Source: Alphaproteobacteria bacterium UBA3307 (lineage in GTDB: Bacteria; Pseudomonadota; Alphaproteobacteria; RF32; CAG-239). Taken from it: a DNA stretch of 50,038 nucleotides. Location: contig DEST01000090.1 in the NCBI GenBank assembly GCA_002361365.1, positions 1-50,038 on the forward strand. The letters are read 5' to 3'. Numbering within the stretch: the first letter of the stretch is position 1; each line of letters starts with the position of its first letter. Positions 33,041 through 43,500 of the stretch are shown here, piece by piece. The position numbers and the translations under genes are program-made. The notes under the pieces were generated by a model. It was not told the origin of the DNA. It was given only the letters and a program-made list of their open reading frames with translations, and searched no databases.

Positions 33041-35041
33041 TTAAATATCCAAATTATCCACAAACTTTGCCCGCTCAATAATAAAACGAAAACGCGGTTC
33101 TGGGTCTTTACCCATCAGGCGTTCAACTTGTCGCCGTGTTTCAAAATCTTCGGCACGACCTTCCTCAGTATCAGTGCTTGGAATCATCACTCTGAGCAAA
33201 ATGCGATTATTTTTATCCATTGTTGTTTCTTTAAGCTGTGTCGGGCTCATCTCTCCCAAACCTTTAAAGCGGCTTATATCCGGCTTTGTATTTCCTTTAG
33301 TTACCTTTGACAGAATTTTATCCTTTTCATCATCATCCAGCGCATAATAGTTTTTCCCGCCGGCCACAATTTTATACAACGGCGGAGTAGCAATAAACAA
33401 GTGTCCGTTTTCAATCAGTTTCGGCATATGCTGATAGAAAAATGTCATCAACAACGATGTAATATGTGCGCCATCAACATCGGCATCGGTCATAATGATG
33501 ATTTTCTCGTAGCGTAATGCATCTTCATTATAATTATCCTTTACGCCGCAACCGAGAGCCTCTATCATATCTTTAATTTCCTGATTCTGCGCAATTCGCT
33601 CGACTGAGGCACTGGCCACATTCAGAATCTTTCCTCGTAAAGGCAAAATGGCTTGCGTAACTCTGTCACGTCCCTGTTTTGCCGAACCACCGGCGGAATC
33701 TCCCTCAACAATAAATATTTCCGTATTTTCCGCCGCGGCTTGTGAACAATCGGCGAGTTTCCCCGGCAAGCGTAATTTTTTAGTCGGAGACTTACGTGCT
33801 TGTGCCTTTTCTTCCTTCTTTTTGCGACGCGCCTCCGCGCGCTCCAGAACGTACTCTATCAGCGCTTTAGCATTTTCAGCATCGCTTGAAAGCCAATGAT
33901 CAAACGAATCCTTAACTGCCGTTTCCACCAGATGAATCGCTTTGGTTGAGGTCAGTTTGTCTTTGGTTTGTCCCTGAAATTGCGGGTCTGTGATAAATAC
34001 CGAAAGCATCAGACAAGCATCGCTTAACAAATCATCAGGGGTAATAGCAGAAATCTTTTTATAATTTGCCATTTCCCCATATTCTCTAAGTCCGCGAGCC
34101 AGAGCTGAACGAAATCCGGTTTCGTGTGTTCCGCCTTCCGGCGTAATTACCGTATTACAATAAGAATAGGAAAACCCTTTTTCATCAAGCGGCCAAGTAA
34201 TGGCCCATTCAACGCGACCTTCATTGTTGGCCAGTTCTGATTCACCGGTAAAAGCCTCACGGTTAACGGTTGCGCGTTCGCCGATTTGTATATTCAAAAA
34301 GTCCGACAAACCGTTCGGATAGTGCAATTCAGCTTCGGTCGGTGTGGTATCGCCCTCGGTAATCAGTTCCGACGCACATTTCCAGTTAATCAGCACACCT
34401 TTAAACAAAAATGCCTTTGAGCGCGCCATTCGGTAAACGCGATTAGCGATAAATTGATTATTACCTTCAAAAATCTCAGCATCCGGTTTAAATGTAATCG
34501 ACGTACCGCGGCGATTCGGGCAGTTACCGACCAACGTCAGCGGAGTCTGCGGTTTGCCGCGGGAATATTCTTGCCGCCAAAGTTTTTTATCGCGGGCAAC
34601 TTCCACCACCAATGTTTCTGATAAAGCATTAACGACTGATAAACCAACGCCGTGCAATCCGCCGGAAACCTTATAAGCACCGCCGCCAAATTTGCCGCCG
34701 GAGTGCAATGTTGTCAAAATAACCTCAAGAGCCGATACTCCCGGATATTTCGGATGTTCATCAACCGGAATACCGCGCCCGTTGTCGGCGATTGTTACGG
34801 TTCCGTCGGCATTCATTGTCACATCAATATGGTTGGCAAACCCGGCAACTGCCTCATCCATAGAGTTATCCAAAATTTCTGCCACCAAATGATGCATAGC
34901 CTGAATGTCGGTGCCGCCGATATACATTCCAGGGCGATGCCGCACCGGTTCCAGACCTTCCAAAACCTCAATATCGGTTGCCGTATATTCGGCTTTGCTT
35001 TGTGTTGATAATGATGTGTTTGCTTCAAATAAATCGGACAT
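33041..35041 (-). CDS. parE: DNA topoisomerase IV subunit B
   Basis: The ATPase subunit of topoisomerase IV, which decatenates daughter chromosomes. The GHKL ATPase domain has EILDNSMDEA (near residue 58) and the GGLHGVGLSVVNALS loop; the TOPRIM domain has VEGDSAGGSAKQGRD (near 440) and DADVDGAHI (near 518); it ends in VDNLDI. I prefer ParE over GyrB because of YTATDIEVLEGLEPVRHRPG and LADCSQAAAENTEIF, which follow the ParE pattern, and the length of 666. GAGGGA precedes the ATG at 35041; the open frame reaches 35125 but passes through the promoter. Confidence 0.92.
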   Translation of the reverse strand: MSDLFEANTSLSTQSKAEYTATDIEVLEGLEPVRHRPGMYIGGTDIQAMHHLVAEILDNSMDEAVAGFANHIDVTMNADGTVTIADNGRGIPVDEHPKYPGVSALEVILTTLHSGGKFGGGAYKVSGGLHGVGLSVVNALSETLVVEVARDKKLWRQEYSRGKPQTPLTLVGNCPNRRGTSITFKPDAEIFEGNNQFIANRVYRMARSKAFLFKGVLINWKCASELITEGDTTPTEAELHYPNGLSDFLNIQIGERATVNREAFTGESELANNEGRVEWAITWPLDEKGFSYSYCNTVITPEGGTHETGFRSALARGLREYGEMANYKKISAITPDDLLSDACLMLSVFITDPQFQGQTKDKLTSTKAIHLVETAVKDSFDHWLSSDAENAKALIEYVLERAEARRKKKEEKAQARKSPTKKLRLPGKLADCSQAAAENTEIFIVEGDSAGGSAKQGRDRVTQAILPLRGKILNVASASVERIAQNQEIKDMIEALGCGVKDNYNEDALRYEKIIIMTDADVDGAHITSLLMTFFYQHMPKLIENGHLFIATPPLYKIVAGGKNYYALDDDEKDKILSKVTKGNTKPDISRFKGLGEMSPTQLKETTMDKNNRILLRVMIPSTDTEEGRAEDFETRRQVERLMGKDPEPRFRFIIERAKFVDNLDI

Positions 35042-35072
35042 TTTTCCCTCAAAAACTCTCAAATTACTGGTA

Positions 35073-35101
35073 AAATTAGCCGATTTATGTGGTAAATTCA
35101 A
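35073..35101 (-). promoter_or_regulatory. Promoter of parE and the sugar cassette
   Basis: TTGAAT (35101-35096), 17 bases, TAATTT (35078-35073) on the minus strand, 31 bases before the parE ATG. Confidence 0.5.
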
Positions 35102-35148
35102 GCAAAAACCGGCATTCATAAACAAAAATATAAAGTAGAATTTTTTTG

Positions 35149-35177
35149 TTGACTTATCAAATTTATGCCGTTATAAG
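35149..35177 (+). promoter_or_regulatory. Promoter of the rpmH operon
   Basis: TTGACT (35149-35154), 17 bases, TATAAG (35172-35177), 75 bases before rpmH. Confidence 0.65.
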
Positions 35178-35252
35178 AATAACGAAAAATTAACCGAGAA
35201 TCTGCCTTTGTGTGCGGATTTTAAATAACTAATAACTAACCGGAGAATTGAA

Positions 35253-35387
35253 ATGAAAAGAACATATCAACCAAGTAAGATTGTGCGTGCGCGCCGCCAC
35301 GGCTTTAGAGCGCGTATGGCAACCGCCAACGGTCGCAAGGTTTTGTCCGCCCGCAGAGCGAGAGGTCGTAAAAGAATTTCTGCTTAA
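35253..35387 (+). CDS. rpmH: 50S ribosomal protein L34
   Basis: The 44-residue, very basic protein MKRTYQPSKIVRARRHGF... matches L34 throughout, ending in RKRISA. CGGAG precedes the ATG. It heads the conserved run rpmH-rnpA-yidD-yidC and ends nine bases before rnpA. Confidence 0.97.
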   Translation: MKRTYQPSKIVRARRHGFRARMATANGRKVLSARRARGRKRISA

Positions 35388-35396
35388 TGGTTTGCC

Positions 35397-35816
35397 ATGA
35401 GCAACTTTCCGATAATCAAAAAACGAAAAGATTTTTTAAGAGCCGCTAAAGCTGAAACCGTTATTTTTCATAACGTCTTATTGCAAGCGGCTCGCAATTT
35501 TTCCGTAGACAAGTCGAAACCGGCGCGAATCGGTTTTACCGCCACCAAAAGGCTCGGCAAAGCACATATCCGCAACCGCACCAAACGACGTCTGCGTGCT
35601 GTTGTGCGCGAAATTTATGACAAATATGCCCAGCCGAATACTGATTATGTTTTGGTCGGAAGATATGATACTTATTGTTGCCCGTTTGCAAATTTGCGCT
35701 CTGATATTATTCGCGCATTTAAAAAAGTTAACAATGCTTTTGCCACAGTCCGTAGTGATAATTCCGAATCCGAAAGCGAATCGTCTGATGAAAAAATTGC
35801 CAATTGCATTGATTAG
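35397..35816 (+). CDS. rnpA: Ribonuclease P protein component
   Basis: This small basic protein assists the RNase P RNA in cutting 5' leaders from pre-tRNAs. The 139 residues start with IIKKRKDFLRAAKA and include the RNR signature region KRLGKAHIRNRTKRRLR, which binds RNA. The last 20 or so residues are an acidic Ser/Glu/Asp tail not typical of the core fold; it overlaps the yidD start by 29 bases, so part of it may be tolerated because of that overlap. Confidence 0.93.
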   Translation: MSNFPIIKKRKDFLRAAKAETVIFHNVLLQAARNFSVDKSKPARIGFTATKRLGKAHIRNRTKRRLRAVVREIYDKYAQPNTDYVLVGRYDTYCCPFANLRSDIIRAFKKVNNAFATVRSDNSESESESSDEKIANCID

Positions 35817-36024
35817 ATTATACCAAATTTTTATCTCGCCGTTATTTCCGGGAGTATGCCGCTTTCAACCGACGTGTTCACAATATATGATTGAGGCGAT
35901 AAAAATACACGGCATTATTAAAGGAATTTGGCTGGGATTTAAGCGAATCTGCCGTTGTCACCCGTGGGGAGGCTCCGGATACGATGCGGTTCCGCCTAAA
36001 GAAATACGGCATAAGTCAAGTTAA
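35788..36024 (+). CDS. yidD: Membrane protein insertion efficiency factor YidD
   Basis: A 78-residue protein that supports YidC. It has the family signature ALIRLYQIFISPLFPGVCRF then PTCSQYMIEAI and CRCHPWGGSGYDAVP, with the conserved cysteines. The start at 35788 lies within rnpA (29-base overlap); the open frame upstream is the out-of-frame rnpA body. It is usual for yidD to overlap rnpA and precede yidC. Confidence 0.93.
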   Translation: MKKLPIALIRLYQIFISPLFPGVCRFQPTCSQYMIEAIKIHGIIKGIWLGFKRICRCHPWGGSGYDAVPPKEIRHKSS

Positions 36025-36091
36025 TTGCTTGATTTTTGTAGCATTATAATTTAGAAAGTATAAAAATTTGAAGCAAAGGGAGTCTTAGTTT

Positions 36092-37765
36092 ATGAATGAA
36101 GATTTAAAAGGTTTATATGCCGCAATCGTACTTTCTGCATTTGTGGTTTTGGGCATGAATTATTTTTTTCCGAAACCAACAAAGCAAACTACAACAACCG
36201 CAGAAGAAGTTGTAATTACTCCGGCGATTGATGCAAATAGTGTTGACGAAACTGCCGATAAGGCCGAAGAAAAATCACTTCTCACCGCAGAAATTTTGCC
36301 ACAAGACGCGCGTTTACCCATTAAAAATGCGGTTTTACAAGGTTCTGTACGCCTTAAAGGAGCGCGTTTAGATAACCTGTTGCTGACAAAATATCACGAA
36401 ACAATAGAACCGGAAAGTCAGAATGTTACTTTATTTGCTCCTTCTAAAACGGCGGAGGCATATTTTGCCGAATACGGTTGGCTCAGTACGGATAAATCAC
36501 TTAATTTACCAAACGCCGATACTTTATGGAAAGCGGAAGGTAATACCGAGTTGACGCCTCAGACACCGGTTACCCTTGTATGGGAAAACGGGCAAGGTTT
36601 GAAATTTGTAAATAAATTGACGCTTGATGAAAATTATTTGTTTGGACTTGAGCAAACGGTTGAAAATAATTCCGGCAGAGCTGTAACATTGTTGCCATAC
36701 GGTTTATTTTCTAAATCCATTGATGAAAGTTCAAAATCTCGCGGAGTGGTTCACGAAGGCTTTGTCGGAGTTCTTAATGGCAAACTCAAGGAAATTCGCT
36801 ATAGCGATATGAAAGAAAATCCGCAAGAGTTTACAACTACCGGTGGGTGGGTTTCTTTTGCCGACAAATATTGGTTCGGTTCGTTTGTGTTTGCAGATAA
36901 CGCAGATACAAGAGTCAATTTGCGCAAAGTCAAAAACGGAGTGTATCAACTCGATTATAAAGGCACACCATTACAATTGCAAACAGGTGAAAGCACAACC
37001 ATAAATACAAAACTTTATGCCGGTGCCAAAGAAATAAAACTACTGGATAAATATGCCGAAAATATTAAAAAGTTTGACCTTAACATCGATTTTGGCTGGT
37101 ATTATTTTCTGACTAAGCCGTTTTTCTATATTTTGGATTTTCTGTATGGTTTAATCGGAAATATGGGCTGGGCAATTCTGCTGTTTGCGGCAATTTTGCG
37201 ACTTTCTATGTTTCCACTGGCTCACAAATCATACGATAATATGTCAAAGATGAAGAAAGTACAGCCGAAAATTATGGCCTTGCAAGCAATGTATAAAGAT
37301 GATAAAATGGCGTTGCAACGTGCCACAATGGAGCTTTATAAGCGCGAAAAAGTTAATCCGGCTGCCGGTTGTTTGCCGATGTTTTTGCAAATTCCTATTT
37401 TCTTTTCGTTGTTTAAGGTGTTAAATATTGCCATAGAAATTCGTCATGCACCGTTTATCGGTTGGGTTAAAGACCTTTCCGCACCGGACCCGCTGACGAT
37501 TTCTACTTGGGCGCATATTTATATCCCTTCGGCAATAGATATCGGTGTATGGCCGCTGATTTATGGATTGACTATGTTTATTCAAAATCAGCTTAATCCT
37601 AAACCGGCCAACAAAGACCAAGCTCGGATGTTTGCGCTGATGCCGATTTTATTTACAATTATGTTTGCACATTTTGCTGTCGGATTAGTGATTTACTGGA
37701 TTTTAAACAACATTCTGTCGCTTATTCAGCAAAAAATCATAATGTATAAAAACGGAGTAAAATAA
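36092..37765 (+). CDS. yidC: Membrane protein insertase YidC
   Basis: YidC inserts and folds inner-membrane proteins alone or with SecYEG. The 557 residues have an N-terminal membrane anchor (about 8-24), a large periplasmic P1 beta domain (about 60-330) and the conserved five-helix core, including PFFYILDFLYGLIGNMGWAI, the hydrophilic-groove Arg in LRLSMFP, the charged cytoplasmic loop (KMKKVQPKIMALQ) and FFSLFKVLNIAIE. AAAGGGAG lies upstream. It overlaps engB at the stop/start (TAATG). Confidence 0.96.
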   Translation: MNEDLKGLYAAIVLSAFVVLGMNYFFPKPTKQTTTTAEEVVITPAIDANSVDETADKAEEKSLLTAEILPQDARLPIKNAVLQGSVRLKGARLDNLLLTKYHETIEPESQNVTLFAPSKTAEAYFAEYGWLSTDKSLNLPNADTLWKAEGNTELTPQTPVTLVWENGQGLKFVNKLTLDENYLFGLEQTVENNSGRAVTLLPYGLFSKSIDESSKSRGVVHEGFVGVLNGKLKEIRYSDMKENPQEFTTTGGWVSFADKYWFGSFVFADNADTRVNLRKVKNGVYQLDYKGTPLQLQTGESTTINTKLYAGAKEIKLLDKYAENIKKFDLNIDFGWYYFLTKPFFYILDFLYGLIGNMGWAILLFAAILRLSMFPLAHKSYDNMSKMKKVQPKIMALQAMYKDDKMALQRATMELYKREKVNPAAGCLPMFLQIPIFFSLFKVLNIAIEIRHAPFIGWVKDLSAPDPLTISTWAHIYIPSAIDIGVWPLIYGLTMFIQNQLNPKPANKDQARMFALMPILFTIMFAHFAVGLVIYWILNNILSLIQQKIIMYKNGVK

Positions 37766-38415
37766 TGGCAGAAAAATTCAGCACAGAAGAAATTAAAATC
37801 GCTGAGAAGCAGTTTACGCGCCCGATAAATTTTATGCTGAGTGTAGCACATTTAGAACAATTGCCTGATGATAGATATCCTGAAATTGCGTTTGCCGGAC
37901 GTTCCAATGTGGGAAAATCCAGCCTTATAAATGCACTGTTTAATCAAAAAAAACTGGCAAAAACATCTTCCACTCCTGGACGTACGCAACAACTAAATTT
38001 TTTTAATTTTGATGACAAGCTGTTTTTGGTTGATATGCCGGGGTATGGATATGCCGAAGCACCGGAAAAACTCGTAAAACAATGGCAAGCCATTTTAAAA
38101 ACCTATTTGCGCGGACGACCGAATTTACGTCGGGTTTTTGTGCTGATTGATGCTCGACACGGTATAAAAAAAGAAGATTTAGAAATTATGAAATTGCTTG
38201 ATGAATCGGCAGTTTCGTACCAAATTATCCTAACCAAGATTGATAAGATTTCCGGTATGGAATTAAATAAAACAGTGACAAAAATTGCCGTAGAGATTGC
38301 CAAACACGCGGCTGCTTTACCGGATATGATTGTCACCAGTTCGGAACAAAAAATCGGGCTGGAATTACTTAAAGCTGAAATCTGTTCGTTTATGCAAATT
38401 ACTAAATGTTCTTAA
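37765..38415 (+). CDS. engB: Ribosome biogenesis GTPase EngB (YsxC/YihA)
   Basis: A 216-residue GTPase needed for large ribosomal subunit assembly. G1 GRSNVGKS (45-52), G2 threonine in SSTPGRTQ (69-75), G3 DMPG (90-93) and G4 TKID (near 150) are intact. It follows yidC directly, as in many alphaproteobacteria, and converges with the DUF3137 gene, overlapping its end by four bases. No terminator is visible between the two. Confidence 0.95.
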   Translation: MAEKFSTEEIKIAEKQFTRPINFMLSVAHLEQLPDDRYPEIAFAGRSNVGKSSLINALFNQKKLAKTSSTPGRTQQLNFFNFDDKLFLVDMPGYGYAEAPEKLVKQWQAILKTYLRGRPNLRRVFVLIDARHGIKKEDLEIMKLLDESAVSYQIILTKIDKISGMELNKTVTKIAVEIAKHAAALPDMIVTSSEQKIGLELLKAEICSFMQITKCS

Positions 38416-39560
38416 ATAGAGCACTTTGTCGAAGCATTATTGTTTCCGCGGCTATCAAGCACAACATCTATTATGGCAAAAATAGAATAAATCTGACTGA
38501 CGACATCTCGTATTTTGTGATAACTTAGTGCAGGTGTAAACAATGAGGTGGTTTCAAACATATCTTTGCGAGTATGAATTGCAATCAGGAGTTTGTTGTC
38601 CCAGAAACTGAAATCAATATGTTTACCGTGAAACAAGCGTTTTATCTCCAGCATTTTTTCCATAAACAATGGCGTCAAAATATAGCGAGCCTCAACCTGA
38701 TTATCGGTTAGAACTTTCCATTTTTTTATAAATAGCAATCCCTCAAGCTTTACTTTTTGGGTTGCTTTTTTGGGGTTATAGCGGCGATAAACCAAATATA
38801 TTACACCGATAATAAACAGAGGAAATAATATCGGAACCCACGCAAACAGCAAACTAAAAGGCACTCCCGGTTCCGTAAAATAGTAATAATATATCAAAAA
38901 TGACGGACTTAACAAAAAAACTAAAACCATCATCAATAGCGGATTATTCCATAATAAATTAAGGTTTCTGCCACGATTTAAGGCGATTGTTTTACCTCGA
39001 TTTTTTTGAGGCAGTTCCAGCATTATCATTACTCCGCTAAAAATATTGGTTTCACCGCGATTGCCGTGAATTTTAAGATTCTGCTCCGATATTTTTATAT
39101 TGGTGCCGCGATATTCTCCCTTAAACGAATCGTCAACGTCAGAACGATTAAAATACGAAAATAATTCTGCCCGCTTGATGGTATCCGGTCCGATTATATC
39201 AGAGCCGCAATAAGTAAACTTACCCCAAAAAGATATAAGCTTTTTCATTACTTTGCACTTGGTCGTGTTACGGTATTGTAAAAACGGCATATACAACATA
39301 ATTACAAAAAATATTACAGCTACTGTAGAAATTAGGGAAAACCATTGTTCATATGTGTTATCCGCTGTAAGAATATTAAATTGAAACAACAGTAGCACAA
39401 TCAGAATCGTTGCAAACAGAGCAAATAATGTTTTGAATAATTGGCGCAAACAGGTGTGCCGTTCTTGTTCTAATTCTTGATATAATGATTGCAAACTTGT
39501 TTTATAAAAGTCGTAAAACTTTTGTTGTGTTGAGGCCAGTTCTACATTAACTTTTTTCAT
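38412..39560 (-). CDS. DUF3137-family membrane protein
   Basis: The 382-residue protein has a long amphipathic N-terminus (residues 1-40, coiled-coil-like), two hydrophobic segments near 42-64 and 75-95, a soluble part and two more segments near 210-260, then a C-terminal soluble domain. SGSDIIG-like and FNRSDVDDSFKGEYRGTNI features match DUF3137 as I remember it; the function is unknown. AGGA precedes the start. It lies 18 bases after the VirB11-type ATPase gene, so it is probably in the secretion operon, and may be an accessory rather than a core part. Confidence 0.62.
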   Translation of the reverse strand: MKKVNVELASTQQKFYDFYKTSLQSLYQELEQERHTCLRQLFKTLFALFATILIVLLLFQFNILTADNTYEQWFSLISTVAVIFFVIMLYMPFLQYRNTTKCKVMKKLISFWGKFTYCGSDIIGPDTIKRAELFSYFNRSDVDDSFKGEYRGTNIKISEQNLKIHGNRGETNIFSGVMIMLELPQKNRGKTIALNRGRNLNLLWNNPLLMMVLVFLLSPSFLIYYYYFTEPGVPFSLLFAWVPILFPLFIIGVIYLVYRRYNPKKATQKVKLEGLLFIKKWKVLTDNQVEARYILTPLFMEKMLEIKRLFHGKHIDFSFWDNKLLIAIHTRKDMFETTSLFTPALSYHKIRDVVSQIYSIFAIIDVVLDSRGNNNASTKCSI

Positions 39561-39578
39561 ACAAGCAGTCCTTTATAA

Positions 39579-40553
39579 TCACGTTACTTCCGTTATGGCG
39601 CGTTGGTTTCCCAAACGTTGAATCTGCACCACATGCAACTTGCGCCGCATCTCATCGAGTGTTTGCTCAACGTTTACAGCACCGTTGGTAGAAGCCATAA
39701 TACGTTTTATAAATTGCAGATAGGCCTCTTGCGAACTTTCCGCGTGAATGGTGGCAAAACAGTTGTCATGGCCGGAACCCATAAGCTGCCAAATACCGCT
39801 GGCGTTACTGGTTGAAATTTCGCCGCCGATAATTGCATCCGGCGTAAAACGTACGACCAAGTCGATGATGCCGGAGTAGCTAATGTCGTTGGTTTGATTG
39901 GTACGTGACATCACGAGGTGAACACGATTCGGATGCGGAACAATCAACTCTCGTGTATCTTCAACCGTAATAATTCGTTTATGAATATCCAAAATTTTCA
40001 GCAAATTATTTAAAAAAGTTGTTTTACCGGTTGATGTTGCGCCGGACACCAAAATGTGTTCACCTCGCTTTATATACAGAAGCAGACGTTCATAAGCATC
40101 ATCCGGAACCTTAATATCCTTAAGCGGATTCAGCTTTTGGAGCGCTTGCCCCTGTTTCATTCCGTAATCTTCGAGACCGAAAGCAACGTCATCGGAATGC
40201 AGACGAATTGCCAGAGCGATACCGCCTGTCAAATCTTCTTCATCATACATAACGTTTTTCCCGCAGATTGCGGAAAATCGATGGTCTCCCGGTATGGTGG
40301 CATACACAAACGGAGACCCCTGAATCGGATCAAACTCTAACTCATAGGTATTTGCAATTATGTAGAGTAAATCCGTCAGATATTCTTTAGAAAGTTTTTC
40401 GTCTTTATACATAACCCACGGATAAGCACGTTTACCACGCATTCGGAGCCAAATTTGGCCCGCACGATTGATGGCGACCTCTTCGAGGTTATCTTGATTA
40501 TACCAATAGGATAAAGGTCTTAATACTGATTCCAATACTGAAAAATCACTCAT
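39579..40553 (-). CDS. VirB11-type secretion ATPase
   Basis: Hexameric VirB11/GspE-family ATPases power type IV secretion at the inner membrane. The 324 residues have the VirB11 N-terminal domain (LEEVAINRAGQIWLRMRGK), Walker A GATSTGKT (about 168-175), IITVEDTREL then PHPNRVHL (the VirB11 form of the Asp box), Walker B region RFTPDAIIGGEIS, and the His box CFATIHAES (near 265). A strong AGGAGG precedes the ATG at 40553; the open frame to 40640 runs into the VirB10-like gene. The ATPase ORF begins just past the VirB10-like stop by an 11-base overlap region, so the two are coupled. DotB-type ATPases are related; the length fits VirB11 better. Confidence 0.9.
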   Translation of the reverse strand: MSDFSVLESVLRPLSYWYNQDNLEEVAINRAGQIWLRMRGKRAYPWVMYKDEKLSKEYLTDLLYIIANTYELEFDPIQGSPFVYATIPGDHRFSAICGKNVMYDEEDLTGGIALAIRLHSDDVAFGLEDYGMKQGQALQKLNPLKDIKVPDDAYERLLLYIKRGEHILVSGATSTGKTTFLNNLLKILDIHKRIITVEDTRELIVPHPNRVHLVMSRTNQTNDISYSGIIDLVVRFTPDAIIGGEISTSNASGIWQLMGSGHDNCFATIHAESSQEAYLQFIKRIMASTNGAVNVEQTLDEMRRKLHVVQIQRLGNQRAITEVT

Positions 40554-40563
40554 CGCCTTCCTC

Positions 40564-43500
40564 CTATAACAACTCCGGCACATCACTCGATTCACCGCCG
40601 TCCATAGATGGTAACGGTTGGTCCGAGCTTGGAGCAACATAGCCTGCCGGATTTTGGTTTACATTACTTGTCGGCGCCGGTGTACGTGTCGGTACGGCAG
40701 CCGGATTACCTTGCGGAGCGCTCGCCGGTTGAACATTTTGATAATTACCGTTATAAGTAACACCTCCGCTGTCTGATGGGCTTCTGCTTTCTTCATCAGG
40801 ATCCAATAATCCGCCTTTTCCATCAAAATCTCTGCCACCGGAACCTGAACTGCTGATTCGTTTTGAGCGCTCACGGCTGTTGAGCCACAAATCTTCATTA
40901 GGATAGATAATAATGCGTGTACCGGCCGGAACATAAGTTACCGAGCGAATTTTTTCTTTATCTTCTATCATTTCCTTTAAAATTTCTTTCATTTGCTCAT
41001 TAAAATTCTTACGCCCGTCCGACATTGCCTGACTACGAGCATCGGCTGTGGTAGTACTGGTACCATCGCTACTTACTGAAGTTGTAGAGTTTCCTCCTGA
41101 AGCTAAAAGCCAGTTGGCAGCAGTTTGCAAGGTAGTTGTAACCAGCGGTAACGAATATTTTTTAAGCAATTGCTGGTCCAAATAACCGATAGCGCCGGCA
41201 CGACCTTGAGCATCGGCTGTTTGAGCATCACTAAAGCGCCATTGTGAACCATCCGGACGAATAAGTCTGGTCCAAGTGATACCGATTTTGGCAGCTCCGC
41301 CGTTATTGGCATTGACACCGCCGCCGGAATCGACTTCACCAATAACACGTGAACCTGCCGGAATTATCACGTTTCGACCTTCTTCGGCATAAACGTTGCG
41401 TTCCACAATAGCAGTAACCGGAATTTTCTGGCTCAGACTATCCGAAGCATAAACCGAGCGTGCCAAAACTGCCGGAATACCCTTATCTTGTAAAATCATC
41501 TCGCTCATATCTACACGCCATGAAGATATCTGATTAGGACTTGGTCCACCATCCCAACCATCTTTTTCGTATCCGGTAAAAGCGGCGACTTCCGCATCAT
41601 TATTACTAGGGTCTGCCGGTAGCTCTCCCATTCCGAGAGAATTACGCCTATTGTTTTGCGCCGCCATCAATGCCTGAGCTCGCAGTGGGTCATAGCGTTC
41701 ACCCTGACCATACCCGCCACCGGCTCCGACATTGGTCGGACGCTCGCCATGTCCATACGGATTACCCGTACCGTATGCATTTGGCGGAATAAACATTTCG
41801 CTTGCAGATGGTCGTCTTATTTCTTCAAAACCTATGAGATTATGGTTTACATCGACAACATTACCATCTTGGTCAACATAACCTTTTAAATCTCCATTAT
41901 CATCACGAACTGTACCATCATCATAAATATTTCCTATAATATCACCTTCCGGATTAAGAGCAATTCCGACAATTCTATTGCCAAGTTTTTGACGTTTAAC
42001 TTTAGTTTCACTAACCGTTGATGGTTGGGTAGTTTGAGTTTGAGGTTGAGATTGCTCCGTTTCAGCATCTGCAATCGTAGGACGTCGGCGTGGTTTATAT
42101 TCCGGTTCAGCTTCGGCAGTGGTTTTCGGCACATAAATATAATATTGATATGGGGTGGCCAAGGCAATTTCGTTGCCGTCAGCATTGCGAATAATTCCGG
42201 TTTCCGTTAAATATCCGATGTTTTGTCCCTCAAAATCTGTAACAGTACCGTCTAACTGCAACACGCCAACCGGATTTTGACTGACATCACGGACAATGTA
42301 ATCGCGGTTACCTCGTGCAATTACCTGTCCGCTACGGTCGGTTACAAAACCGCGGTCAAGTTGCCCCAATCTGCTACCGACAGGGCTCAGAACGGTGCCA
42401 TCTTTAGTCAGGTATCCGTATGTGGAAAAGTTTTCGTCATACACATAAAAATCATAAAGTGCGTAACCGATATTTTCTCCATTAGCCTGAACGCTACCAT
42501 CAAAATTAACCTCACCGACAGGTTTGCCGGCTTCGTTAATCACCATACCGCCGGCACTGACCATACCCAAAAACTTGTTGGCATCGGTGTACGCTACCTG
42601 ATAACGCATAACATTACCCAGCACTTTTTTAGATTTAGAAACAACGTTTCCATTCGGCTGCATATATCCGACAAGCTGGCTATCTGCTCCGAAAACTTGT
42701 CCGTTTGCCGCCACATTACCAATGATTTTATTTTCAAAATCAATTACCGGAGCCGGAATTATAACACCATATTGTTGAGCTTTTGTTTGGTTTAAAATCA
42801 GACCTTCACGGTTGACGCAACCCAATGATTTTCCTTCAAAATCCGTACCAAATCCGGCGTTTACCGTACCAACATAATTACCATTAAAATCTATCAGCCC
42901 GTTTCCTTGCACGGCATAACCGATATAATTACCGGCATCTGATATTGCTTGTCCGTTCGGTAAAAGACGACCGATTATTACATCTCGACTGTTTACAATA
43001 TCTCCTTTACCGTTAACAACACCGATTACTGAGCATTTTTCGTTAACAACCGGTGCAAATGTTATTAGTTTGCCGTTTATTGCGCGATTATTATCAATAA
43101 TATATTCGTTATACACTACCTTACCGTAAATATTGCCATTTAGCCCGATTACAGTGCCGGTCGAATCAGCATAACCAATTAAATCTCCGCCGATATTCAG
43201 TGCTATCATTTTATTGTCGGCAAAACCTTTTAGCGGGCTCATTGCAGCAGATGCTGCATCGTTTGTTTCTACCGCATATCCCGCCGGAACAATTTTATAT
43301 GCAATAGCGTTAGATTTATTCAAAATCAGGTTACTATTGGCAAATCTACCTAATGGATTGCCCTCAAAATCAAGTGCATACATCGGAGTAATCAAAGCTC
43401 CGGCATAACCTTTAGACTCAAGCAATATCCCTGATGGAGTCAGTTTTGCTCCGGTACCTTGACGATAAAGTTCGCCGTTAGGATTGATATACGAATAAAG

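Noticed and set aside
33041..35041. Annotation as gyrB
   Set aside because: The ATPase entry and the segment before the TOPRIM motif follow the ParE pattern, and the length fits ParE; gyrB should be elsewhere.
40554..40640. N-terminal extension of the VirB11-type ATPase
   Set aside because: The extension overlaps the end of the VirB10-like gene, and an AGGAGG sits just before the ATG at 40553.
42277..42795. A 172-codon plus-strand open frame
   Set aside because: It is the reverse of the repeat region of the VirB10-like gene, periodic in composition, without a ribosome site.
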